DNA of 64,000 nucleotides. Origin: Marinobacter denitrificans. Lineage in GTDB: Bacteria > Pseudomonadota > Gammaproteobacteria > Pseudomonadales > Oleiphilaceae. Location: positions 108,053-172,052 of the forward strand of contig NZ_VMHN01000008.1 of assembly GCF_008795955.1 (NCBI RefSeq), written 5' to 3'. Positions within the stretch are counted from its first letter, which is position 1. Every line of letters starts with the position of its first letter. Of this stretch, positions 7,856 through 16,438 are shown in pieces. The notes beneath the pieces are model-generated. The model searched no databases. It saw only the letters and a program-made list of their open reading frames with translations, and was not told where the DNA came from. A program made the translations under genes and the position numbers.

Positions 7856-8808
7856 GCTTTCCAGAAACTCAGAAACTCATCACTGACATTGTCCAGGCTT
7901 TGCGCGCATAAAAATTTACAGTCAGGATTTTCTTCCACACTCGTGAGGGCTTCTTTATCACAAGTCCCCGCGGAGGCACTCAAATACAGAGACTTCGGTA
8001 AAGACGAAATCTGCGCACTTTGGTGTTTCAATTCAAGGTGATTGGCGAGGGCGATAGGCCAGAACTGCCGCACATCTCTCAGAGGGAAAGAAGAGTTTCG
8101 GCCCAGCTGTTCCGGGTGCTCAGCAAAATAATCACGAAAGGTGCTCACACGCATTGGATGCGGAATGTGATCAACGTCGAGATATTGATCAGCTACCCCG
8201 GCCAGCGCTGCAGCTTCAGATTGCAATGTACGCCGAGTAGGTCGCCCTCTTCCCAGCAATCGAGCGAGTTTCCTCATTGGTCGCTGCCTGACCGGCGACC
8301 TGAATGTCCCCCGAAGCACTACCCCGTCATCAATAAAAAAGTTGTCTGGCTCAACGGCTTTGATAAGAAAACAGTCATCATTGAAGTAAATGAAATTGTC
8401 GGCCAACCCTGGTATCCGCCACAACATGGTCTCGATCGAGAGGCTATTAAATGTCGGCAGGTTATGGTGAAAATCCTGAAAGATTACTTTATGGTCCACC
8501 ACGCTCACACGCTGAGCCAACTCAGGATCTACATACTCTAAAAACCCTGGCGTCTGCTCGTCTGTTACAACATAAATGCGCCTGAGCCACGGAGCGAAGT
8601 GAACCAAAGATGCGATGCAATACTCCAGCTCGCCCCTGTCTGCATAGCGAGTCTTTGCCGCTGCTTTCGGCCGTTTTTTCGCGCGGGGCCCCAGATAGGA
8701 TTCGAGCTTCTTCTCGTGCACGGGATCTTCACCGTCGACCCACGTAACAACAGCATCAATCGGCTCATCAAATTTTCTAAACGACATGTTATGAGTGTCA
8801 AACCTCAT
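7810..8808 (-). CDS. Stealth-family sugar-phosphate transferase (capsule/LPS phosphotransferase)
   Basis: A 332-aa protein, or 325 aa from the second ATG. Conserved region 1 of the Stealth family, IDAVVTWVDGEDP, is at residues 17-29. Region 2 spans roughly 55-150 with GELEYCIASL, RRIYVVTDEQTP, LPTFNSLSIE and FIYFNDDCF. Region 3 is seen near HIPHPMRVSTFRDYF. Stealth proteins are hexose-1-phosphate transferases, related to GlcNAc-1-phosphotransferase and capsule polymerases, that form phosphodiester links between sugars. Here the gene sits directly between kdkA (adjacent, no spacer) and the O-antigen ligase, which suggests addition of a sugar phosphate to the LPS core or to the ligated glycan. 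Donor and acceptor are unknown. Confidence 0.88.
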   Translation of the reverse strand: MRFDTHNMSFRKFDEPIDAVVTWVDGEDPVHEKKLESYLGPRAKKRPKAAAKTRYADRGELEYCIASLVHFAPWLRRIYVVTDEQTPGFLEYVDPELAQRVSVVDHKVIFQDFHHNLPTFNSLSIETMLWRIPGLADNFIYFNDDCFLIKAVEPDNFFIDDGVVLRGTFRSPVRQRPMRKLARLLGRGRPTRRTLQSEAAALAGVADQYLDVDHIPHPMRVSTFRDYFAEHPEQLGRNSSFPLRDVRQFWPIALANHLELKHQSAQISSLPKSLYLSASAGTCDKEALTSVEENPDCKFLCAQSLDNVSDEFLSFWKAWMDKTVGRLTRAPN

Positions 8809-9636
8809 TCAGGACTCGTAATAACCCGCCATAAGAACCTGCCACAGATTATCTCGCCGCTGGTTAGAGAGGGACTGTATACGTTTGTTCACTGACCGAT
8901 GCAATCGTCGAAGATTGTCTCCCTTCCAACCTGCACTTCCCCAGGCTTGTGTATGGAGCCTGCAACGATCAAAATCAATAAGATATATTCTCTCTCCAGC
9001 CACCAGGATGTTGTCGCAGTTCATATCCACGTGGTCCAGCCCTTCACGATGAAACAAGCCGATAGTCATGCCAACGCGCCGCCACAAATCCTCGCGGTCG
9101 AGAGACGCATGCTCCGGCATAGGTACACCATCCGTGATCCGCTCGATGAGAATGGCGGCCTCATAGGTCAAAGCACCATGGCGACTGACAAGCGCGCCCA
9201 CCGGCTTGGGCACAGGCAGGCCTTTTTCAAGCAATACGCTCAGCAAGTTGAACTCCAAAAACGAACGGGATCTGCTGTATCCGGTGAACAGATATTGACG
9301 CCTGGAGAAACGGGCTGCGAAACCGCCCCGCCTATAGTGCCTCAGAACCAACGGGCCGTCTGGAGACTGTACAAACCACGCACTTCCCCGCCCGCCAGCG
9401 ACAACAGGCTCAGCACACTCCCCCCAAAACTCTGGAGAAAACCACGACTCAGTAACACCTTCAAACTCCGGCGATACCAGCAGTACTGACTTTCCGGAAC
9501 CTGTATTGCCCGCTGTCTCTGTCAAAAGATCGGTACCCTCGGCCCGGCAAACCATGGGCGGCCGGGTAAAGACGTTAAAAGCCCAGTAGGCTAGAATGGC
9601 GCACAGTTTACCAATGAGCCTCGCCCGGCTCCACAT
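8809..9636 (-). CDS. kdkA: 3-deoxy-D-manno-octulosonic acid (KDO) kinase, KdkA family
   Basis: A 275-aa open frame. The body matches KdkA: FSPEFWG, the glycine-rich strand VVAGGRGSAWFV, the substrate/ATP block LVLRHYRRGGF, then PVPKPVGALV, the catalytic loop LFHREGLDHVDMNCDNIL, and the metal-binding YLIDFDRCR. It phosphorylates KDO of the inner core on the cytoplasmic side of the inner membrane. The first 27 residues are a hydrophobic/basic stretch not normal for the family, so M28 (9555) may be the real start; that would also leave room for a promoter between this gene and the divergent GT9 gene. It is the first gene of the six-gene - strand operon. Confidence 0.83.
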   Translation of the reverse strand: MWSRARLIGKLCAILAYWAFNVFTRPPMVCRAEGTDLLTETAGNTGSGKSVLLVSPEFEGVTESWFSPEFWGECAEPVVAGGRGSAWFVQSPDGPLVLRHYRRGGFAARFSRRQYLFTGYSRSRSFLEFNLLSVLLEKGLPVPKPVGALVSRHGALTYEAAILIERITDGVPMPEHASLDREDLWRRVGMTIGLFHREGLDHVDMNCDNILVAGERIYLIDFDRCRLHTQAWGSAGWKGDNLRRLHRSVNKRIQSLSNQRRDNLWQVLMAGYYES

Positions 9637-9650
9637 CCAGCAGTTAAAGA

Positions 9651-10712
9651 TTGGAAACGGACCGTAACTTGATCAACTCCATCTGCATATTACGCCTGTC
9701 CGCCATTGGCGACGTCACGCATGTCATCCCTGTGGTCCTGAGCCTTCAGGAGCAGTTACCTAGCGTGAAAATCACCTGGGTGATCGGCAAGATTGAAGCC
9801 AAACTGATTGGCGACCTGTCGGGTGTCGAGTTTGTCATTTTCGATAAGAAAGCCGGCCGGAAGGGCTACGCTGACCTGCGCAACACCCTGAAAGCCCGGA
9901 AGTTTGATGCCCTCCTGCATATGCAGGTGGCATTCCGCGCCAACCTGGCGGCGGCGATGATTCCTGCCAAAGTGAAAGTCGGTTACGACAAGGCCCGCAG
10001 CAAGGACCTGCACAGTCTCTTCATTAACCGTCGGATTGCCCCCGCCCCGCAACAGCATGTGCGGGACTGTCTGGCGAGCTTTCTTGAGCCTCTGGGGCTG
10101 CAATCAGCCGCACCAAAATGGGTCATCCCTCTGAGTCAAGAAGATCATGAGTTTGCACGCCAGCAACTGGCAAACGACCGCAAAAACCTGGTGATCAGCC
10201 CTTGCGCTAGCCACACTCTGCGCAACTGGCCGGCGGAACGGTATGCACGATTGGCCGATCACGCCATACGTGTTCATGGTATGAAGGTAATTCTGGTCGG
10301 GAGCCCTGCGCCGTTTGAAGCCGAATTTTGCGCGTCCATTGAAAGTGTTATGGAAGAACAGGCGCACAACATTTGTGGCAAGGATACGCTGAAACAACTG
10401 GCGGCCCTGTTGAGTCATGCTGATCTGGCAGTGGCGCCGGATACAGGGCCAGCGCATATTGCCAGTGCGATGGGCACGGATGTGCTTGGCATTTATGCTG
10501 CAAGCAATCCGTACCGTTCGGGGCCGTACAACTCGCTCGACTGGTGTGTGAATCGTTATCCGGAGGCGTTGGAGCGGTTTACGGGGAAAACGGTCGAGGA
10601 GGCTCGCTGGGGGGCCAAGGCTGAGTTTGAGGGGGCGATGGAGATGGTGTCGGTGGAGGATGTTACCGGGATGTTGGATCGGTGGGTTGAGGCTCAGAGG
10701 GCAAAAGGATAA
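9651..10712 (+). CDS. Glycosyltransferase family 9, ADP-heptose:LPS heptosyltransferase-like
   Basis: About 353 aa. The N-terminal strand ICILRLSAIGDVTHVIPVV is diagnostic of GT9 heptosyltransferases (WaaC/WaaF/RfaQ). The donor-binding C-terminal domain contains VAPDTGPAHIASAMGTDVLGIY. It adds heptose to the LPS inner core in the cytoplasm. No ATG is available at the N-terminus: the frame opens with TTG at 9651 and another TTG lies at 9669, so a rare start codon is needed. The divergent kdkA start is only about 15 bases away if both outermost starts are used. Whether this is heptosyltransferase I or II cannot be decided from sequence alone. Confidence 0.85.
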   Translation: METDRNLINSICILRLSAIGDVTHVIPVVLSLQEQLPSVKITWVIGKIEAKLIGDLSGVEFVIFDKKAGRKGYADLRNTLKARKFDALLHMQVAFRANLAAAMIPAKVKVGYDKARSKDLHSLFINRRIAPAPQQHVRDCLASFLEPLGLQSAAPKWVIPLSQEDHEFARQQLANDRKNLVISPCASHTLRNWPAERYARLADHAIRVHGMKVILVGSPAPFEAEFCASIESVMEEQAHNICGKDTLKQLAALLSHADLAVAPDTGPAHIASAMGTDVLGIYAASNPYRSGPYNSLDWCVNRYPEALERFTGKTVEEARWGAKAEFEGAMEMVSVEDVTGMLDRWVEAQRAKG

Positions 10713-10742
10713 CCGGCGGCGGTTTTCTGAGTCCGGCGCCGG

Positions 10743-10776
10743 TTTGGTCGGATTACGCTTTGCTAATCCGACCTAC
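10743..10776. repeat. REP-like palindrome (GGTCGGATTA / TAATCCGACC)
   Basis: A perfect 10-bp inverted repeat, GGTCGGATTA at 10746-10755 and TAATCCGACC at 10764-10773, with the 8-base spacer CGCTTTGC. It lies between the convergent GT9 and DUF6165 genes. Copies of the same core occur at 33650-33680 and 33706-33732, so it is a dispersed repeat. It may also act as a transcript-end hairpin for both genes, although there is no U-tract. Confidence 0.7.
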
Positions 10777-10790
10777 GGTTTGCAGGGCAA

Positions 10791-11195
10791 TTACTGGCGG
10801 GCGGTGTAGTCCTGGTAGGACTTTTCTTCGACGAAGCGGGAGCCCAGGGCCAGATTCACTTCTTTTTTGATGGCGGCGCGTTTGTCGTTAGTGACATACA
10901 CGGCACGGGCCAGCTCAATGAACCGGGAGCCAAAGTCCTGGGCTGCTTCCTGGTCGCGGATGTCGTCTTCGATTTCCCAGAGCTCCTCGTTGACCGCCTT
11001 CAGTTGCTTGCGAAGGTCGGCAATTGCGGCCTGGTCCTGCACTGCCTCGTTCCAGGTAGCGCTCAGCTCGTCCAGCTCCAGGCGAACGTTGTTGACCTTC
11101 TCCGGATCTGCAATCCTTTCGGATTTGATTTCCAGGATGGTGATCTTGTCCAGCACTTCGCCGAAGGAGACCGGCACTTTGATAACGTCTGCCAT
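10791..11195 (-). CDS. DUF6165 family protein
   Basis: A 134-aa soluble, highly charged protein. It starts MADVIKVPVSFGEVLDKITIL and is predicted mostly helical, with a likely coiled coil around residues 45-85 (ATWNEAVQDQ through NEELWEIEDD). The opening S-F-G-E-V-x-D-K-I-T-I-L is typical of the DUF6165 family, which often lies beside LPS-core glycosyltransferase genes. Function is unknown. It is convergent with the GT9 gene across a REP-like palindrome and lies downstream of ilvE on the same strand with a 37-base gap. It might therefore be cotranscribed with ilvE. Confidence 0.75.
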   Translation of the reverse strand: MADVIKVPVSFGEVLDKITILEIKSERIADPEKVNNVRLELDELSATWNEAVQDQAAIADLRKQLKAVNEELWEIEDDIRDQEAAQDFGSRFIELARAVYVTNDKRAAIKKEVNLALGSRFVEEKSYQDYTARQ

Positions 11196-11232
11196 TTGCT
11201 CTTCCTGCAGGTGTTGTTAATGGATTACGAGG

Positions 11233-12159
11233 TTAACCGTTTACCGGTGTCAGCCACTGTGAGTGAGCCGCACTCTTGCCCTTCACGGCATCGAAGTACA
11301 TACCCTGCAGCTTCTCGGTCAGCGGGCCACGCTTGCCCGCACCGATCACACGGCCGTCCAGCTCACGAATCGGCAGTACTTCCGCAGCGGTGCCGGTAAA
11401 GAACGCCTCATCCGCGATATAGACTTCATCCCGGGTAATGCGGCGCTCTTTTACCGGAATGTTCAATTCTTTTGCGAAATCCAGGATGGTCTGGCGGGTG
11501 ATACCTTCCAGGCAGGACGTCAGCTCCGGGGTGTGCAGAACACCATCCCGCAGAATGAAGATATTCTCGCCGGACCCCTCGGCAACATAGCCTTCGTTAT
11601 CTAGCAACAGGGCTTCTTCGCAACCGCTTGCAATGGCCTCGTTCAGCGCCAGCATGGAGTTGATGTAGTTGCCGTTGGCCTTCGCCTTACACATGGTGAT
11701 GTTGACGTGGTGCCGGGTGTACGAAGACGTACGAACCTTGATGCCCAGCTCCTTGGCCTCCGGTGACATGTAGGAGGGCCAGCTCCAGGCGGCGACCATT
11801 ACGTGCACCTTCAGGTTATCGGCACGCAGACCCATACCTTCTGAGCCCAGGAACACCATCGGGCGCAGGTAGGCCTCATCCAGATTATTCTCCCGAACCG
11901 CTGCGCACTGGGCGGCATTCAGCTCGTCCTTGCTGAACGGCATGGTCATGTTCAGGATATGGGCGGAGCGGAACAGACGGTCGGTGTGTTCTTTCAGGCG
12001 AAAAATTGCAGCGCCCTTCTCGGTGCTGTAGGCGCGCACACCCTCGAAGCAGCCCAGGCCGTAATGCAGTGTGTGGGTCAGCACGTGGGTTTTGGCTTCC
12101 CGCCAGGGAACCATTTCACCATCCAGCCAGATGAAGCCATCGCGATCAGCCATCGACAT
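11233..12159 (-). CDS. ilvE: Branched-chain amino acid aminotransferase
   Basis: A 308-aa fold-type IV PLP enzyme that carries out the last step of valine, leucine and isoleucine synthesis (2-oxo acid plus glutamate). Family marks are the N-terminal GEMVPW and HTLHYGLGCFEGVRAY, the arginine patch RPMVFLGSEGMGL, the PLP-lysine region KAKANGNYINSMLA, EGYVAEGSGENIF, and the phosphate-binding TGTAAEVLP. Length matches E. coli IlvE (309 aa). The neighbourhood LPS core - ilvE - glnE is the same as in pseudomonads, as I recall it. Start ATG at 12159, with a second possible Met two codons later. Confidence 0.95.
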   Translation of the reverse strand: MSMADRDGFIWLDGEMVPWREAKTHVLTHTLHYGLGCFEGVRAYSTEKGAAIFRLKEHTDRLFRSAHILNMTMPFSKDELNAAQCAAVRENNLDEAYLRPMVFLGSEGMGLRADNLKVHVMVAAWSWPSYMSPEAKELGIKVRTSSYTRHHVNITMCKAKANGNYINSMLALNEAIASGCEEALLLDNEGYVAEGSGENIFILRDGVLHTPELTSCLEGITRQTILDFAKELNIPVKERRITRDEVYIADEAFFTGTAAEVLPIRELDGRVIGAGKRGPLTEKLQGMYFDAVKGKSAAHSQWLTPVNG

Positions 12160-12257
12160 TGTTTCTGCTCCTAAAGCGCTCTTTTCGGGAAACCGGCATT
12201 CTAGCAGGAAATCCCGGCCTTACGAAGAGGCCCAATCACTCTTATATCACCTCGACA

Positions 12258-15164
12258 TCACCCCAGCATTACCTGGTTCCACATACTCTGGATGTAGTCA
12301 CGTTCCTCGGGAAACGCATCCCCTGCCACCTGACTGTTCAGGTTCTGCAGCGCGCGCCGGTGAATGGTAGAACGCAGGGTGATGTATACCTCTCTCAGCT
12401 TTTCCGTGTCCTCAACCGGTAAAATACCGGCCCGGCCCAGCTCTTCCATCTGTCGGATATTATCGGACCACTGGGTCAACTCCGGATATTCCGAGCACCA
12501 GGCCAGCATCAGGTATTGCACCATGAACTCGATATCGATGATGCCACCGAAATCGTGCTTGGTGTGGAAAACCTCCGGGTTCTTGCCCTCAATCTGAGGT
12601 GTGCCTAGCGACGCACGCATTTTCTCGCGCATGCTCACGACCTCTTCCCTCAATTTGTCCCGGTCCCGCTGCTGGCACAGGATGTCGCTCCGCAGCGTTT
12701 CAAAGGACTCCAGGGTCTCCTTGCAACCGGCCACACCTCGAGCGCGGGCCAGGGCCTGGTGCTCCCAGGTCCACGCATCGTTACGCTGGTATTTCTCGAA
12801 AGCGGTCAAGGTGCTTACCAGCAGCCCCGAATTTCCAGAGGGGCGCAGGCGCATATCCACTTCGTACAACTGCCCCGAAGGTGTTTGGGTGTTGAGGATA
12901 TGCACGATTCTCTGGCCCAGCCGGGTATAGAACACTGCATTGTCGATGGGCTTGTCGCCGTCCGTTGACTGTTCGGGGTCAGCGTCGTGGATAAACACCA
13001 GATCCAGGTCCGAGGTATAACCCAGTTCGATACCGCCCAGTTTTCCGTATCCGATGATGGCGAAATCGGTGTCACAGGCGGAGCCATCCTTGCGCCGGGG
13101 GTAACCATGGCGGCTGACCAGGTTGGCAAAGGCCACGTCCACCACATGATCCAGAACCACTTCCGCGATCCACGTCAGGTAGTCGCTGACTTTCATCAGC
13201 GGCAGGGTTTCCCGGATCTCCGAGGCAGCAACCCGCAGGATGTGCGCCTTCTTGAAGTGCCGCAGGGTTTCCATCTGCTCCTCGAGATCCTCGAAGGGAA
13301 TCCGCAGCATTTGCTGGCGCAGGTCGTCCTGGAGCTCTGTTTTCGCCGGCGGGCTGTACAGGCTCTCGGCGTTCAGGAGTTCATCCAGCAGCAAAGGGGT
13401 TTCAGCCAGCTGGCTTGCAATCCAGGGGCTTTCGCTGCACAGGCGAACCAGTTGAGCTCGGGCTCCCGGGTTTTCCATCAGCAGCACCATGTAGGCGGTT
13501 CTGCGCAGGATGGCTTCCACAAGCTGCAGAACCCGGACCAGAGTCTGGGAGGGCCCGTCCACGTGGGTGAGCGCTTCCAGCAACACCGGCATGAACTTGT
13601 TGAGCCTGTGCCGCCCCTGGGTTTGCAGCGTTTGAAGAGTGCGGGTTTCGCGCAGGTCACTCAGGGCGGAGTAGCTGCCTTCCGGGTCCTCAAACTCGTG
13701 CTCCCGGAGCCACGCCGTTGCCGCTTCCTCATCCATCTCACCCAACCAGAGCTCCTGCCAGCCTTCATCCAGCGCTGCGGTTTCGTGCTCCTCGTCTTCA
13801 ATGGCAATGATGTCCGCGAAGTGCGTTGCCACCCTTTCGCGGTGCTTTTCCAGTTCCGCAGCACAGGCTGTCCAGTCATCAAACCCCATGATCAGCGCTA
13901 CACGGGCCCGAGCCACGTCGTTATCCGGCAACAGCTGAGTCTGTTTGTCTTCCATACCCTGCAGAGCATGTTCCAGATTGCGGAGGAAAACGTACGCGGC
14001 TTTCAGTTCTTTCACTACCGGCGATGGCAGCAGTTCCAGCTCTTCCAGTTCTTTAAGAATCACCAACAGTTCGCGTTGCTGAAGCTCCCTGTCGCGGCCG
14101 CCCCTTATAAGCTGAAAGGCCTGGACCACAAACTCGATCTCACGAATACCACCATTGCCGAGCTTGATATTGTTTTCCAGGCCCTTGCGGCGCACTTCCC
14201 GGCTGATCATGGATTTCATGCTGCGCAAGGACTCAAACGCGCTGAAATCAATATACTTGCGGTAAACAAAGGGTTTGAGGCTGTCCATCAGAATTTGCCC
14301 CGCCTCCTGATCACCGGCTACCACCCGGGCCTTCACCATGGCATAGCGTTCCCAGTCCCGGCCCTGGTCCTGATAATAGGTTTCCAGGGCGGCGAAGCTC
14401 AGGGCCAGCGCCCCACTTTGCCCATAGGGCCGCAGGCGCATGTCCACACGGAACACAAAACCATCGGCAGTGATCTGGTCCAGAGCCTGGATCAGCCGTT
14501 GCCCCAGGCGGATAAAAAATTGCTGATTATCGATAGATCGGCGTCCGCCCCGGGTCTCGCCTTTACCCGGAAACGCAAAAATCAGATCTATATCAGAGGA
14601 TACATTCAGTTCATGCCCCCCCAGCTTACCCATACCCAGGACAATCAATGGTTGCGGGCCTTCCTTCCCGGTCGTGGGGTTCATGCCCCAGGGAGTCCCT
14701 GACTGCTCGCAGGTGTCGTCATACAGCCAGTCCAGCGCGCCCTGAATGCAGGTGTCAGCAAAATCACTGGTGGCAGCGATGGTTTCGGCCATGTCTGCCC
14801 AGCGCATCAGGTCCCGCCAGATTATGCGGAACTGGATTTCCATGCGGAAACGCCTCAGGGCCGTGTGAAGGCTGCGTTCATCCGTCACTTCAGACAGAAA
14901 TTCCTGCCAGCGCTGGCGCAGATAATCATTGGTAGTAGGCTCTGCCAGCGGCCGCGACGAACACAGAGAGGCCACCTGCTCCGGGCGACGCTCCAGGGTT
15001 TGCCGCAGAAACAGGCTACGGGCAATGGCCTGGGCAACATCTTCATCGGAAACCCCACCAGAAGCTTGCAGGAACTCTGGTACGCCCTCCGGAAACATCG
15101 AAGGCCAGGCAGCAGCCACATCCTTTGCCAACACCTCTGGTAGTGAGCGCCAAGGCTCGGACAT
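12258..15164 (-). CDS. glnE: Bifunctional glutamine synthetase adenylyltransferase / adenylyl-removing enzyme
   Basis: A 968-aa protein; the start MSEPWRSLPEVLA at 15164 is chosen because residues further upstream in the open frame do not fit the family and would run into the divergent channel gene's leader. Two nucleotidyltransferase domains are present. The N-terminal deadenylylase has GKLGGHELNVSSDIDLIF and the C-terminal adenylyltransferase has GYGKLGGIELGYTSDLDLVF; the two D-x-D pairs bind metal. It reversibly attaches AMP to a Tyr of GlnA in response to PII and glutamine. Its target glnA (adenylylation Tyr396) is encoded 8 kb away in this window. Length is close to the usual 950-985 aa. 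Confidence 0.96.
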   Translation of the reverse strand: MSEPWRSLPEVLAKDVAAAWPSMFPEGVPEFLQASGGVSDEDVAQAIARSLFLRQTLERRPEQVASLCSSRPLAEPTTNDYLRQRWQEFLSEVTDERSLHTALRRFRMEIQFRIIWRDLMRWADMAETIAATSDFADTCIQGALDWLYDDTCEQSGTPWGMNPTTGKEGPQPLIVLGMGKLGGHELNVSSDIDLIFAFPGKGETRGGRRSIDNQQFFIRLGQRLIQALDQITADGFVFRVDMRLRPYGQSGALALSFAALETYYQDQGRDWERYAMVKARVVAGDQEAGQILMDSLKPFVYRKYIDFSAFESLRSMKSMISREVRRKGLENNIKLGNGGIREIEFVVQAFQLIRGGRDRELQQRELLVILKELEELELLPSPVVKELKAAYVFLRNLEHALQGMEDKQTQLLPDNDVARARVALIMGFDDWTACAAELEKHRERVATHFADIIAIEDEEHETAALDEGWQELWLGEMDEEAATAWLREHEFEDPEGSYSALSDLRETRTLQTLQTQGRHRLNKFMPVLLEALTHVDGPSQTLVRVLQLVEAILRRTAYMVLLMENPGARAQLVRLCSESPWIASQLAETPLLLDELLNAESLYSPPAKTELQDDLRQQMLRIPFEDLEEQMETLRHFKKAHILRVAASEIRETLPLMKVSDYLTWIAEVVLDHVVDVAFANLVSRHGYPRRKDGSACDTDFAIIGYGKLGGIELGYTSDLDLVFIHDADPEQSTDGDKPIDNAVFYTRLGQRIVHILNTQTPSGQLYEVDMRLRPSGNSGLLVSTLTAFEKYQRNDAWTWEHQALARARGVAGCKETLESFETLRSDILCQQRDRDKLREEVVSMREKMRASLGTPQIEGKNPEVFHTKHDFGGIIDIEFMVQYLMLAWCSEYPELTQWSDNIRQMEELGRAGILPVEDTEKLREVYITLRSTIHRRALQNLNSQVAGDAFPEERDYIQSMWNQVMLG

Positions 15165-15245
15165 AATGCAAACCCCTGTGTGTCTGTTATATTTCCCGTA
15201 CTGTATAACGAACTCTCTCCCGACTGAACCGTTGCAAGGATACTG

Positions 15246-16433
15246 ATGCAGAGGAATCGCCGGCCGCTGAACCCGGAACACCAGCTCTCCCACCTGCCCA
15301 TGTCCGGGATTATCCGCTCCCGCATCAAACGGCTCTTCACCATTCTTGCAGGGTTACTGATCGCCCAGGTACTGATTATCTGGACAGCGGAAGATCTCAC
15401 GCTGTTCGAATCCACCTGGATGACCATGACCACGTTGGTGACCGTGGGTTACGGCGACTTTGCCCCGGAAACCTATATAGGCAGGGTCAGCACCATCCTT
15501 ATGATGTTCGTTGGTGCAATCACCCTGTTAACACTGATTGTGAGTGATTACATCGAGTACCGGTTCTACCGCCGGGAACGCATCCTAACCGGACGCTGGA
15601 TATACGCCATGAAAGACCACATTATTATCATCAACACACCACAAACCGGCGGCGAGCAGTATTTTTCACGCTTTGCCTCACAGATGCGCTCTGTTCCGGG
15701 CTACGAAACTGTCCCTATCATGATACTGACGCGTCACTTTCCCAACGGACTGCCCCCGGAGTTGGCGGACCACGGCCTCGTGCATTTCCATGGTTCCGGC
15801 AGCGATCCCGACGCCCTGAAGGCAGTACATGCAGGCAGCGCACGACATATCATTGTACTGGCCGCCGACGAGTCGGACCCGTCCTCTGACAGCCTGACCT
15901 TTGACATCGTCCACCGCCTGAGCGAATCCAACCTTGGGCAAAAAATCACCGCTGAATGTGTCCGGGACGAAAACCGCTCGCGCTTCACCGCTACGGGGGT
16001 ACGGACCGTAATCCGTCCGGTCCGGACCTACCCTGAAATCATGGTCCGGTCAGTGGTAGCCCCCGGGTCCGAAAAAGTGCTGGAAGATCTGTTCAACTAC
16101 CAGAACGACCATCCCCACCGCTACGAAATCAAACTGGATGACCTGACCTGGGCAGACATTGTCAGCGCGCTTATCCGCCATGGCATTGGCACCGCGCTGG
16201 CCTATATCGACGATAACAACGACGTGGTCTGCCACCCACCGACGGAACAGGAGGTCGAAGGCAAGGGGCTGATCGTGCTGGTGAAGTCCAGTGAAACGCC
16301 TGACGTAGGCGTGGTTGAAGAGGCTCTGGCCCGCTACCGAGAATTCATCAAAAAATGGCACGATTTGCAGGATCAGGCCGCAAAAGAGGAATCCTCAGCG
16401 GCAAACACTGCAGATCAGGAAACTCCCACGTAG
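15246..16433 (+). CDS. Two-TM potassium channel with cytoplasmic RCK/TrkA-N-like domain
   Basis: A 395-aa inner-membrane protein. TM1 is at about 30-47 (FTILAGLLIAQVLIIW). The pore helix and selectivity filter follow, TLVTVGYGDFAPET, with the K+ signature T66-V-G-Y-G-D71. TM2 is at about 82-100. The rest is cytoplasmic and resembles RCK/TrkA-N, but the Rossmann glycine motif is degenerate (HIIIINTPQTGGEQ). The middle part (LAADESDPSSDSLTFDIVHRL) retains the NAD-binding-domain pattern of MthK-type channels. Single-pore architecture implies a tetramer. It is divergent from glnE with 81 bases between starts. The physiological gating ligand is unknown. Confidence 0.85.
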   Translation: MQRNRRPLNPEHQLSHLPMSGIIRSRIKRLFTILAGLLIAQVLIIWTAEDLTLFESTWMTMTTLVTVGYGDFAPETYIGRVSTILMMFVGAITLLTLIVSDYIEYRFYRRERILTGRWIYAMKDHIIIINTPQTGGEQYFSRFASQMRSVPGYETVPIMILTRHFPNGLPPELADHGLVHFHGSGSDPDALKAVHAGSARHIIVLAADESDPSSDSLTFDIVHRLSESNLGQKITAECVRDENRSRFTATGVRTVIRPVRTYPEIMVRSVVAPGSEKVLEDLFNYQNDHPHRYEIKLDDLTWADIVSALIRHGIGTALAYIDDNNDVVCHPPTEQEVEGKGLIVLVKSSETPDVGVVEEALARYREFIKKWHDLQDQAAKEESSAANTADQETPT

Positions 16434-16438
16434 CGGCA

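Noticed and set aside
12987..14702. A 571-codon open frame on the + strand opposite glnE
   Set aside because: It lies wholly antisense to the strongly conserved glnE gene. Its translation is rich in Gln, His and Pro without any domain, as expected from the complementary frame of a GC-rich gene.
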